Assembly (NCBI GenBank): GCA_011317545.1
Contig: WUJK01000005.1
Location: 2,356,001 to 2,420,000 of the forward strand
Direction: 5' to 3'
Source: Coniella vitis
Taxonomy: Eukaryota > Ascomycota > Sordariomycetes > Diaporthales > Schizoparmaceae
Length of the DNA: 64,000 bases
The notes below the pieces were generated by a model. That model searched no databases. It had not been told where the DNA came from and saw only the letters and a program-made list of their open reading frames with translations. The translations under genes and the position numbers were made by a program. This document shows, piece by piece, positions 12,491-22,518 of the stretch (position 1 is its first letter; every line of letters starts with the position of its first letter).

Positions 12491-13195
12491 CTTTGGAAAG
12501 GCGAGAGAGTGGTTGGTTCCTAGAGAAGGGCGACGAGGTGGGTATGATGTTGCGTAACTAAAGTTGAAATGCGCCCAAGAGACAAATTGCGCGCGGCTCA
12601 GAAAATATTCCAGGGGTGGGGCGTGGTCTGCCTGGGGTGGTTCCTTCCGGTCATGTCGGGACCGATTCGGCCGGATCTTACTGGACCAAGGGTCCATGCG
12701 GATCATCTCGAAAGGCCGATGACGCTCAGGCTCTTGTCCGTCTCTCATTGATTTTTGATATCCTGGGTGTTCTTCACCCAGTGAGATTCGTCCATCAAGA
12801 TGGCTTGACGGCCACCAGAGAGTTGACCGCTGATGGCTTGTTTGCGCGCCTGAACCTTGGATTTTCACGTTTGCCCAGCATCCGACAATTCGGTCACGAT
12901 AGACAACACTTGCCTGCTTGCTTCGATTTCGACGTATCTGGGGATAATTCTGCTTCTTTCTATTCTAGGCGTTGTTGGCTGTCTGTTACAATTTATCCTG
13001 CAATTTGCCGAGCAAACCAGTCTTTTGATGTTGGGTGTTCGAACACATGGAACCGTGACCTCAAGCAGGTGATCATTATATCTGGAACTCATATTCATCT
13101 GGGTGATTTTTTTTTGGTTTTTTTTTAAAAAAAAAAGAAACTTGGCTGGGAAGATTAAGCGAGTCCCCGTCCTGTCTTTGAGGACGACGAGCACC
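12491..13195. other. Divergent promoter region, RRP7 / MFS transporter
   Basis: Shared upstream region of two genes leaving in opposite directions. An open frame of 170 codons on the plus strand runs through it, but it has no recognisable domain and I treat it as chance. The striking element is the T/A homopolymer switch near the transporter start. Confidence 0.5.
13107..13136. repeat. Poly-T / poly-T-poly-A homopolymer tract
   Basis: T9, GG, then T9 directly followed by A10, 60 bases before the transporter ATG. The T9A10 part is an inverted repeat. Such tracts are rigid and commonly exclude nucleosomes in fungal promoters. A promoter role is an inference. Confidence 0.6.
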
Positions 13196-14935
13196 ATGGC
13201 AGTCACAGCAATCAATAAGCTGTCCCATTGCCTCTCAGGCAAGAAAGCAGCTGCCGGCTCCAAGCCCCCGCTCTTTCTCGCCTTTCGCTCCTCTCGAGGC
13301 TTCATCGCAGCCACCGTTTGCCTGGCCATCTTCACTGACATCTTCCTCTACGGCATTATTGTTCCTGTCCTGCCGTTTGCCATGACCAGCCGCATTGGGA
13401 TCCCCAACGACTCTCTCCAGCAGTGGAACGCCATCTTCCTTGCCTGCTACACCATCGCCGTGTGCGTCGGCAGTCCAGCTGCTGGCATCTACGCCGATCA
13501 CACCTCGTCGCGTCGCTGGCCTCTGCTGCTCGGGCTTCTTGCCTTGGCCGGGTCCACCCTTCTGCTCTGTCTGGGCAAGTCTGCGGCACTTTTTGTCGTG
13601 GGACGGTTGCTTCAGGGTTTCAGCGCCGCTATTGTGTGGAGTGTCGGTCTGGCGCTGCTGGCAGACACGTTTGGGGACAAGATTGGCGTAGCCATGGGCT
13701 ATTCGTCGACTGCCATGTCGCTGGGTCTGCTGGTGGCACCAGCCATTGGCGGGGCCGTGTTTGACAGTCTTGGGTATTATGCTGTCTTTTACATTGCTTT
13801 TGGTTGTATATTTCTGGATATCATCCTGCGTTTGGCCATGATTGAGAAGAAGGTGGCTCGTCAGTGGATGGGCGAGGATGACGAAGAGAGGTCGGATGTT
13901 GAGCGTGAGCAGAATCTCACAGATGGGAGGGAGATCATCTCTGCCGCCGAAGACGAGACAGACTTATCAGGACCTGGACCATCTGAGAAGAGCTTGGAAG
14001 AAGGCAAGCCTAATGACATGCCACGGCCCGCTGTTGCTGCGACTACTGTTGGTAGTCATTCACCAGCCACATATCCTCGGCTAAGGCTCATCAAATCTCG
14101 TCGTATGCTCGTGGCAAATTGGGGCATCATCACTCAATCAGCCGTCATGTAAGGGCTTTGAACCACACCTTCTTCTCCCTCCTTCTTACCATTATCAACA
14201 AGTTACAATAAGAGTATAAAAACCTCCAAGGGCGTCAAGAAGAAAACTCTAATACTCACCTCATTCAGGCTTTCCTGGGACACCGTCCTCCCCCTTTACG
14301 TCAAGCAAACCTTTTCCTGGAACTCCACCGCCGCAGGCCTCCTTTTCTTCAGCATCTTCATCCCAGGCTTCCTCTCCCCGGTCGCAGGCCACCTCTCCGA
14401 CCGCTACGGCGCCCGTTGGCCCTCCTTTTCCGGCTTCCTCCTCTCCATTCCCATCCTCATCTGCCTCCGCTTTGTCACCACCAACTCACTCGACCAAAAA
14501 GTCCTCCTCGCCTCCCTCTTAGCCCTCATGGGCGCCACCCTCACCTTCTCGAACACCCCTCTCATGGCGGAAATCACCTACGCCATCGAAGCCGAGGAAA
14601 AGGCCCACCCAGGCGTGTTTGGGGAAAAGGGCGTGTACGGCCTGGGGTATGGACTGTTTTGTACTTCCTTTGCCTTGGGCGGTACGATCGGGGCGCTCTT
14701 GTCTGGCTACGTCATGGCTGGGGAAGGGTGGACCACACTCACGTGGGCGTTGGCGGTGTGGATGGCGGGTGCGGCGGTGGTTGTTGGGCTGTGGGCTGGT
14801 GAGGGTGAGGACGGGCCGCTTTTGGTGCTGCCTTTCGGGCACAGAGGCAGAGACAAGGGCGATGTTGGGTCGGGGAATGCTGCGAGCGACGGTGGTGACG
14901 GAGGAGAAGGCGGTGGTGGTGGGGGTTCCTACTGA
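13196..14935 (+). CDS. Major facilitator superfamily transporter (DHA1/vesicular-amine-like)
   Basis: Twelve-helix secondary transporter of the plasma or vacuolar membrane; substrate unknown. Exon 1 is 13196-14148 and exon 2 is 14269-14935. The 120-base intron (GTAAGG...TTCAG) restores SAVMLSWDTVLPLYV. The product has 539 residues. The first half has the helix-1 motif FTDIFLYGIIVPVLPF, the loop-2/3 stretch GIYADHTSSRRWPLLLG (the family's G-x-x-x-D-R-x-x-R/K region) and helix 5 with a glycine/proline-rich APAIGG. A polar loop of about 110 residues rich in D/E/S separates the two halves. The second half has SPVAGHLSDRYGARWP, a clear second copy of the loop motif. The start is the ATG in good context (ACCATGG). 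The C-terminal tail is poly-glycine/serine. Fungal members of this branch are often annotated as multidrug or amine exporters, but nothing here fixes the cargo. Confidence 0.88.
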
Positions 14936-15668
14936 TCAGCTGGGGACGTCGGCTGGGACGGTGGTCGCGGTGGTGGAGGAGCTGGCATCAACAAGATCAC
15001 CAGATCCAACAGCAAAACCACTACTACCCACACCAACAACCACAATAACACCAAGTAGGGACAAACGAGGCTGCGCTACGTGGTGAAAGGGGAACGCACA
15101 GTATATGTTTGTGTGACACCACTCTCTTACACAGTACAAAGTACATAGTCAGATCACATGGTACATAAAAGCATATATGCACCGATAGAAATAGCACAAA
15201 GTACACAGCATGAGACTCAATGGCCGAGGCACACTTTTTGTACGGTGCGAACATCTCTTTTGTGATTGCCACCGCAGTAAGCAGGCTGCGTCTCGTCTCA
15301 CGAAAATTATGCAGGCCAAGTGGCTTATTGCAGAGCAGAGCTGCGAGATGCTTACGTTCCTTGGTCACACTTGTCGCTGTTTCGGAGTCACGGCCTCCCG
15401 ATTTCAAGCGCCCGAAACCCGAATGCAGTTGCATAACGCAATCTAAAGCTCTAATTTCTCTTACAATCTAATGAACAATGGTATGCATGAGGCACATGGC
15501 AGAGGCAAGCCACGTTAGCCTGCATGATGCAGTATCACCAACATCTACCCCCTTGTTGCCAGCCTCAATCTGCCGCTTTTGGACGTCCTCAGACCACCAT
15601 CCTGACACTGCAGCAGTGACGTCCTCCTCAGCCTGGTGCTGTCAAAGAACCGCTTCACTCCGTTAAAA
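14936..15668. other. Convergent 3' regions of the MFS transporter and MOSC fusion genes
   Basis: Tail-to-tail spacer with no credible gene. It contains one copy of the dispersed GTACATAGT element at 15141-15149 and a nearby GTACATAAAA. Confidence 0.5.
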
Positions 15669-17475
15669 TCAAATCTCAACCTCAATTCTTCCCAGTCCTC
15701 TGGATACACAGGCCAGCATATTCTCAGCCTTATCCTCCTCTGTTAATCCGGTTCCGCGATGCTCGACACGGCCTGCCTTGAGCCGAATTTTGCACGTTCC
15801 GCAATTGCCCACCTCGCACGAAGACGGTACCGCCTCCTCGCCAAATGTTCGCTGCAATACCTCGAGTAGCGTTTCCTCGCCACCTACTGTGACAATCCGT
15901 TTGTTTCTACCATCTTTCTCGCTATCATCGCATTGCACCTTTGTCACAACAGCCTCAAACAGGTCTCCGCCCGCGAGCACGTCATCCGACCCCCCAAACG
16001 ATTCATAGTGACACTCATCTCGCGGGATTCCAGCAGCCCTCGTCTCGCGTAACGCCTCGTCCATGAAAGCGGGCGGTCCACAGAAATATACCCGTGAGTT
16101 CCACGGCATCTCGCGCAGGATCTTGGCGATTGAGAGCCTCTGTCCAGCAGCTTTGTCATAGATCGTCACGACATCGGAGCCCCCTAGGGCATCGATTCGG
16201 TCGCGAAAGGGTACATCATCAGCCTCTGAGCGAACAGCATAGTGCAGCTTGGCTGCGAAATTATACTTGCGCAGATCCCGCAACAGGCCCAGAAAGGCCG
16301 TGATACCGATTCCAGCCGCAATGAAGACATGGCAGCTGGCCGACGTTAGTACCTTCATGGACGTGATGCGGCCGACCTGGAGCGTGTCTCCGACTTTGAC
16401 ATTTTCGTGCAAGTAGCGCGACCCGCCACGGCTGTTGCCATCAAGCGCAATGCCGAATTCGAGGCGGTTGCGGTCACCAGAGACAATGGAATAAGACCGC
16501 ACGAGGGGTTGCGCGCGTCCAGGGATGGGAATACGGATCTTTGCGTGTGCGCCCTCGTCCAACGCCGCATCCTCGGCAGACAGTGGTTCGACGGCCTCGA
16601 GCAAAAACGACGTAACGCGCCGTGTCTGCTTCATCTTCTCGACGACGCGGAACTCGCGCCATGACTTGGCTGAGTCTTCTTCGGTGGCGCCTTCCTTTTC
16701 ACGCCGCTCCTTGGCTTTTTGCTTGGCCACGCGCCATGCAAAGGCATCGTGGCTCTCGGCACCAAATTCGGCAATTGCCGCGAGCTCCTCATTGACGGCT
16801 AGCACATTCGGGTTACGGTGCAGGTACTCTTGGATGCGCTCAATGGTCCATTTCGGGTGGGGACGCTCGATGACGCGGATCTCGTCGCCGGCACTGACCC
16901 AGCCTTCACGTAGAACGCGGTAGTACCAGCCAGTACGACTGGTGCGCCACGTGTTGGGAGCAAAATTCTTGAGTTCGAAGCGATGGTTGAGCTTGAAGCA
17001 GGGTTGACGTGGGAGCGAAACTTGCAGCAAAGGACCTGCGTCGGGATCCGGGCCAATGGAGACCACGTCGCCGATGCAAACGTTGCGCTCGTTCATGTGA
17101 GCCGTAACGATATTCTCGCCGAAGCCGCCAGGAACAAAGCGGGTCGAGGCGGTGGGGAACTCGGAGGCCCACGTGGGATAGTGGGTGCAGCAGTCTGGAT
17201 GAGTAGATGAGTATGTGAATGGCAAAGCCCCCAAACATCAAGAGGAAGCACTTACAACCATGGACGGCCTTATCAATGCCGCCGTGGAAGGTCAGGTCGT
17301 GCTCATCGCCGTCGATGCCCAGCCTGCCGATGTGAACAGGCTCGTTAAGGATGGTCTTGTCAATGCCCGACTCGATGTTGAGACCCTTGTATTTCTTGAG
17401 TTTGCCAGAGCGCACTTCAAGAATCGTGTCGCGCATGCAAGGCGACCAAAGGTCGATCTCGGTTCCCACTGTCAT
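15669..17475 (-). CDS. MOSC domain - flavin/NAD reductase - [2Fe-2S] ferredoxin fusion protein
   Basis: A predicted self-contained electron-transfer chain ending on a molybdenum-cofactor (MOSC) domain. Exon 1 is 17475-17256 and exon 2 is 17194-15669, with a 61-base intron (GTAAGT...TCCAG) restoring AVHGYCCTHYP. The product has 581 residues. Residues 1-200 are a YiiM-type MOSC domain; Cys139 in RQPCFKLNHRF sits where MOSC proteins bind molybdenum. Residues about 255-480 are a phthalate-dioxygenase-reductase-like module with RSYS at 306-309 for flavin, AGIGITAFL for NAD(P)H and CGPP at 445-448. Residues about 485-581 are a plant-type ferredoxin with cluster ligands Cys533, Cys538, Cys541 and Cys569. 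Bacterial YiiM and YcbX reduce N-hydroxylated bases, so reduction of hydroxylamines is the likely activity. No targeting signal is seen. Catalogues may call it a VanB-like or PDR-type reductase. Domains are certain; substrate is inferred. Confidence 0.88.
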
Positions 17476-18128
17476 GGCTTTGGTTATTCTTGGTGCCAGC
17501 GCCTGCTTGACTTACGCGGCGTGTGGTTGTGTCGTAGGAAACGACAAGTCAATCAACGAAAAGGGTAATAGACGAGGGCAAGCATGTCCTTGCGTGCCCG
17601 TGAGTAGTTGTGACTGATGCAGAGTAAGACTCATCAATAGCGCAACAACTCGTTGCTCAGGCACTGCTCACCTGGGTAGATAACCATGTACCTTGCAACT
17701 TGCAACGCGCAATAGCGCAGCTGCCGCTGAAAACGCAGGCTGATAAGTCTGACTAATCCCAAGTTGCTTAGCGGCCCGGGCGTAGGATCCGGGACGCCGG
17801 TCCGGCGCCGACTGGTAGCCACTATGCCATTGTCGTGGCTTGACAGAAGCTTGGGATGATATGGCGTGCCCACACGGTTGTATATGTTCACCGACCCGAT
17901 TGCAATGACCGGCTTTACAAAGGGAAAGGAAGATACCTGTACCTACTGCAGTTGCTAACCGCAAGTGACAATAGCCTTCTGCTGCTCCACCCGCCAACTT
18001 GCGCAGAGGAGCATTACTCCTGATGTATGAGAGAGTCTTCGCCAAATGCGCATTTACCAAGGATGGCCTCGTACAGAACTATTGTGCGTAATATTCCAAG
18101 GACTTCCTTTGGCACAAAGATGGCAGCC
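17476..18128. other. Upstream region of the MOSC fusion / 3' region of the methyltransferase
   Basis: 653 bases with no gene that I can support. It holds the MOSC-fusion promoter on the minus strand and the methyltransferase trailer. Confidence 0.45.
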
Positions 18129-19748
18129 TCACCCCAGTCTCTGTCTCTTAATCGGGACATGCTCGTCATCTTGAATCTCTGTACTCACAGAGCCAGAAGA
18201 CATATCGCCTTTGCCAAAGAGGTATACCTCAATCCTCTCATCCTCCTCCTCCATGCCCAGTAAAGGGAGCGACTGGCTTCCGCTTTCAAGTATGTGCCAT
18301 CCACCAGCCTCCATCAAGTCAAACAAAGCACGTTCAGATGAGTGACGTGGCTTAGTTGCAAGCATGACTCTCAAGCCAACCGTCTCCGCCAACTCAGCGG
18401 GAGTAGAAGCTGCAGCAGCATTTGAATGAGTTATAGACAAACCATGCAGCGCTGATAGGGTCTTGACAAGCGCCGATAACATATCGACGTTATAAGTGCA
18501 GTCTGAGATGATGACCAGATCCCAGCGCGTTGCACTAGCTTTGGGTCCGAAGACGGCGTTCTGCCCAGTTTCCCAGTCAAGTTCCTCAAAGTCGAGCAGT
18601 GGCAGTACTGAAATGGGAGTTCTCACATACTCTCTTTTCGCCAGCATGTTGGCATTGATGTTAGTTCTCGTCAACTCTTCCGCGTCTGCAAGATCTGTGA
18701 GCAACACTCGGCCCATATTCTGGCCTTCTTTCGGCAATGTTGACTGTGCATCTTGCGTCTCAGTGCTCTTCTCGCCGTCATCTTCATCCTTGCAACGACC
18801 GCCCAGGCGATTTTCCTGGTCATCGCCACCATGGGGTACTGTAGTAGCGGGCGCCGCGTTCCGCCTAACCGTGCGTAAACACGCTAGAGCATGCGCAACA
18901 CCGATACCGAGTATTCCAACGCCACACCCAAGCTCAATCACATTCAGCTGCCCATACCCTTTCTCTCCTCTTTCTTCTTCCTCTGACTTTGTTGCAGCAC
19001 CAGAGGCAAGCAGCCGGCGCAGTAACGGCATCTTGCACCACCTGTCATGACCAGATGCATTGACACCGCACATATCCAGAATGAGTCCAGTTGTGACGAC
19101 ACCTGCATCCCAGACATGCCGATCAATACTCTCGCCAATTTCTTCTGCGATTTGCAGTATCACCCCCTCCTTCCCAGTGCCACCGTGGTCAGCAAGACCG
19201 CCACCGCCTGGAAATCGGCAAGCCAGTTCTCGTGAAGCAGTGTAGCTGATGTCAGCGCCTGGACTTGGAAACGGCACCGAGAGGCCTAGGATGCGACCCG
19301 TCCTGTCAAAAGGGATCTCTGCGATATCTGGGAGTAGTGTTTGCAGTGCGACGTTGGAGGGACGCTTGGTCTTGTTGTGATCGAATATTGCAACGATTTG
19401 GATTCGAGTCTTGCTGATCATCTTTGCAGGCACAGGCAAATCCAGCTTGAGGACACGCATACCAGCGCTCCAGACGGCTTTGCTTCCATTCTTATTTTTG
19501 CCATTGCCCTTGGCATTAGTCACCCCGTCAAGCTGTGAATATTGTGTACGCCAATTCTTCTTATTACCCTCATCGCCGTCGCCGTCGCCGTCGTCAACAG
19601 ATTCGGTCAGTAGGTATACTGCAATCTGCACCGGATCATTGGGGCAGAGAAACGAGTCGCCAAGGTCGGTTGTGATGGTCAGGACGAGCTTGAGTAGACG
19701 CGTCTTGTTGTCAACGCTAGGCGGGCGCAGCAGGCGGATGTAGTGCAT
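18129..19748 (-). CDS. SAM-dependent protein methyltransferase, family 16 (METTL21-like)
   Basis: Single-exon protein of 539 residues with the Methyltransf_16 fold, a group that mostly methylates lysines of translation factors and chaperones. Motif I is VIELGCGVGILGIG at about 270-282 and binds the methyl donor. DLVIISDCTYN at 410-420 carries the DxxY-type motif (D416-Y419) typical of this family. The domain ends with IEVYLFGKGD. Two features lengthen it beyond the usual 250-400 residues. One is an N-terminal half of about 200 residues of unclear fold, including a glycine/acidic patch (DGDGDGDEGNKK). The other is a hydrophilic insertion of about 45 residues (300-345) inside the Rossmann fold. 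The start at 19748 (MHYIRLLRPPS) opens the conserved-looking part; the frame is open further up without ATG support. The substrate cannot be told from sequence. Confidence 0.8.
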   Translation of the reverse strand: MHYIRLLRPPSVDNKTRLLKLVLTITTDLGDSFLCPNDPVQIAVYLLTESVDDGDGDGDEGNKKNWRTQYSQLDGVTNAKGNGKNKNGSKAVWSAGMRVLKLDLPVPAKMISKTRIQIVAIFDHNKTKRPSNVALQTLLPDIAEIPFDRTGRILGLSVPFPSPGADISYTASRELACRFPGGGGLADHGGTGKEGVILQIAEEIGESIDRHVWDAGVVTTGLILDMCGVNASGHDRWCKMPLLRRLLASGAATKSEEEERGEKGYGQLNVIELGCGVGILGIGVAHALACLRTVRRNAAPATTVPHGGDDQENRLGGRCKDEDDGEKSTETQDAQSTLPKEGQNMGRVLLTDLADAEELTRTNINANMLAKREYVRTPISVLPLLDFEELDWETGQNAVFGPKASATRWDLVIISDCTYNVDMLSALVKTLSALHGLSITHSNAAAASTPAELAETVGLRVMLATKPRHSSERALFDLMEAGGWHILESGSQSLPLLGMEEEDERIEVYLFGKGDMSSGSVSTEIQDDEHVPIKRQRLG

Positions 19749-21207
19749 GGCATGGATTCTGCTCTGTTCTGATCTGGTCTGGTGTGGTCTGGTCTGCTGA
19801 AGTGGACCAGGAACGAGGAGAAAGCTCGAATCGCAAGCGTCTAAGTGAGTGAAGACAAGAAGAGACAGTACAGAACGTGTCTGCGGCCGGCCCTTTGGTT
19901 GGGTTTGGTCGGTGGATGGGATGGGAAGACCCGCGTTCTCTTGAGGCCCTGTTGCGCGTGGCGTTGCACAAGGCAGGTGCGTGCGAATCGCGTGCCTGTC
20001 GGGCCTCCTGCATTGATGATCCATGTCATTGTCTCCGCTTTTTCCGGCCAGAGCTGCGGGCCCCTGGGTCCCCACCCTCCGACTCGGCCTGACGGGCTAC
20101 CGCCGATCCGGCTCGTCCCGGCGTTGTTTCTGGATCAAACCCGGAGCAATCGACGCGATATTCACGAAACGATCCGCCAACAAGAGAACGGTTTGTACAT
20201 TGTCAAGCGCCAGAAGATCATATACACCAGTTCATCATTGTCTTGCAACTGCAATCACAAACCTTTTGTTTCTTTAGACCAAACAAGACTCCGCGACACT
20301 GCGCACCTAGCCACGCCAGTATCGCGGCCGCAGTCATATTCGTTTCAGAACCTTACAATAACCTTGATCTCTAACCTAGAACAGATAATGTCAAGGATGG
20401 GTCTACTAGTGAGCACCTACTCTGGGCCTATAACACTGGTCCGGCCAGTCCTCACCCAGGGCCCTCCCAACCGGCCGCCCAAAATTCCCCCGTCAGCAAA
20501 GCTAGCGAATGGGCCGAAAGGATTCTGGTTCTTGATTCGCTTGAATTCACACGTCTTGTTTGCTGTTGAGATGCTTATTGTCGTTGAATTGTTCTAACAT
20601 GGAAGCGGATAATACAGTACCCAAACGATGGGCCTGGCCCTGCAAGAGGCCCATGGCCGGCTTTGACAGGTATGTGCTCCCAATGGCCCGCTCAAAATCC
20701 CCGTAAAAGGGCCTTCTTCTCTCAAGCGGTGGCTCGATTTGCAAAGTAGGCCCAGATGCCTGGAGCAAACTTGGCATAGCGTGCCGATAACGATCCCTCT
20801 AGGATTGTTGACAGCAAGCCTCGTGGGGCCACGATCGCACCTGAAACCGGGAGGTCAAGTTCTTGAAGGCCCGTCATCTGTACCCTGGGCGTTGAATAAG
20901 AGTTTCTGTCTCTATCACGAGACTGGCGTTTGCCTGCTCGCCGGGCGGTGGCCCTTTGCGGGCCGAACTTGTGATGGAGTCTGGTGGTCAGGGATCGAGT
21001 CCAGCCATGCATGCTCTGTGAAAGAGATGTCGAGAAGACGATATATAAAACCGACGACGGCAGCTCTGCTTCTGAAACTCTGAAGTCGCTATATTTCATC
21101 AAGTCTTTCAATAGCATCCTCCAGTACCGCATTTCATTGTCCATCCTGTTCTTGTGCTTCTTCTCTCTGTTTTTCACCGGTAATCCAACCGCCTCGATCA
21201 GCAAAAA
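19749..21207. other. Divergent upstream region, methyltransferase / secreted DPBB protein
   Basis: 1.46 kb between two genes leaving in opposite directions. Next to the methyltransferase ATG is a low-complexity stretch of repeated TCTGG-like units (about 19,770-19,800). A 250-codon open frame on the plus strand (19845-20597) crosses this region without any recognisable domain and I do not annotate it. Confidence 0.5.
21041..21050 (+). promoter_or_regulatory. TATA box of the secreted DPBB gene
   Basis: ATATATAAAA, 158 bases before the ATG at 21208. The leader between them is pyrimidine-rich and ends GCAAAAAATGG, an arrangement common in strongly expressed fungal genes. Confidence 0.6.
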
Positions 21208-21642
21208 ATGGCACCCAACTTCCTCATTCTCCTTGCAGCAGCCGCCGCTGCCCCAGCCCTCGTTACCGCTTCGCCCCTTCAACAGGCAGGGCAGTCGCCC
21301 AACCAGCCTCGCGATGCGGGCCTCCTCGAACAGCGCAGCTCTTATTCGGGACAAATGACATGGATCGGATCAACGACAGGCGCTTTCACGGCCTGTGGCG
21401 CCCCATACGAGGCAAGCAGCATGTACGTTGCCGTCAGCCCATCGCTTCTGACGTGCAGCGGCACTTTGGGCAAATCCATGACGATTAAATGCAACGGAAA
21501 GACTGTGACTGCCACGGCCATTGACAAGTGCATGGGCTGCACGGATAGCCACATTGACGTGGCGACGGCTGTATATGAGGCGTGTGGCTTCAGCACCAGC
21601 GACGGCGGCTCGCAGACCTCGGGCATCAGTTGGTCCTTCTAA
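21208..21642 (+). CDS. Small secreted double-psi beta-barrel (RlpA/expansin-like) protein
   Basis: Secreted protein of 144 residues, intronless. Residues 1 to about 22 form a signal peptide (hydrophobic run LILLAAAAAAPALVT, likely cut after the following Ala/Ser). A short Gln/Pro-rich propeptide-like segment follows, ending near EQRSS. The mature part matches the RlpA-like double-psi beta-barrel: GAFTACGAP, then MTIKCNGKTVTATAIDKCMGC and the HIDVATAVYEACG end. Six cysteines at 63, 83, 95, 108, 111 and 126 could form three disulfides. Relatives include fungal expansin-like proteins, barwin-like proteins and secreted papain-inhibitor-like proteins. It lacks the second, carbohydrate-binding domain of true expansins. 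It may act at the cell wall or as an effector-type protein; I infer only that it is extracellular. Confidence 0.85.
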   Translation: MAPNFLILLAAAAAAPALVTASPLQQAGQSPNQPRDAGLLEQRSSYSGQMTWIGSTTGAFTACGAPYEASSMYVAVSPSLLTCSGTLGKSMTIKCNGKTVTATAIDKCMGCTDSHIDVATAVYEACGFSTSDGGSQTSGISWSF

Positions 21643-22496
21643 GAAAAGGAAGGGGAGCAAGTCTGAGAGATGGTGGAAGCCGGACGCTTCATGAAGCGCT
21701 CGTCTGTGGCTGGGTGCCCCTTGGGCACATAATATCGGATTTGGGCAAGGAATTCCCGATGCGCCCTTTTGCTATCGTTTCATTTCGTTGGATTGGCTGC
21801 ATTCTGGTCGCATTCTTTGTTTGGTTGATTGATTGATTGGGTTATATTCGCTATTTCTGTCGGGCGTTTTGCTGTTTGCATGGTCAACACTTCTTTCTTC
21901 CACGGGGTTGGGAGTTGGCGCGGCTGAATGCATGTGTTATTGCTTTTTCCTGTTGGGCGCATGGTCTTTGGGATACTTGGTTTGGGCAGTTGCATAGTAC
22001 ATCTAACGGCCGTCGGTTCTTGGTTCTTGCTCAGCATACTGTACTTTCCTTCGCGTAATCATCTTTTCTCGTAGGATGACCCTCTTCGTCGAAGTCAATT
22101 CAAAAAGGCTGGCCGCCTGACTCGACCAGCCGAGTCATTCAGTCATGATTCAGTTACCAGGTTCTTGAGGCTCTGCTCTGCTCTGTGCCTCATGGTGGTG
22201 TGAAAGAAGAAAGGCAGGAAAAACAAAACCGCTCGGCGTTCCAGATACGGTAAGGTAAAGCTCCAAAGACGCACTTTTGGAGGCCAAGCGATGCGGCTCA
22301 ACGAATATATGGGGTGCTGAGGACTGCTACTTAGACAGAAGTACATGAAACCTCCCCCCCTGGAGTCCGCTTACGGCGCTGTCATATGCATTTTCAAGCT
22401 GATGCTCAACCGGAAGTTTGGATGCATATTCTCGGAACCAACAACGTGGAACATTGGAAATGAGGCACGAATCTGCTGAGTAACAGGGGAGTGTTC

Positions 22497-22518
22497 TTTT
22501 TTTTTAAAAAAAAAAAAA
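22497..22518. repeat. T9A13 homopolymer palindrome
   Basis: Nine T directly followed by thirteen A in intergenic DNA, the same design as the tract before the MFS transporter. A similar shorter pattern (TTTTTTTAAGGAAAAAA) lies near 23,167. Confidence 0.7.

Noticed and set aside
12491..12868. Longer N-terminus for Rrp7
   Set aside because: The frame is open upstream, but the added residues do not resemble the family. MVPLPKTIGDF at 12490 begins the conserved protein.
12616..13128. 170-codon plus-strand frame in the RRP7/MFS spacer
   Set aside because: No domain, overlaps promoter DNA and ends in the homopolymer tract.
19845..20597. 250-codon plus-strand open frame between the methyltransferase and DPBB genes
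   Set aside because: It crosses a divergent promoter, has no recognisable domain or good start, and its composition looks random (many Arg, Pro, Cys).
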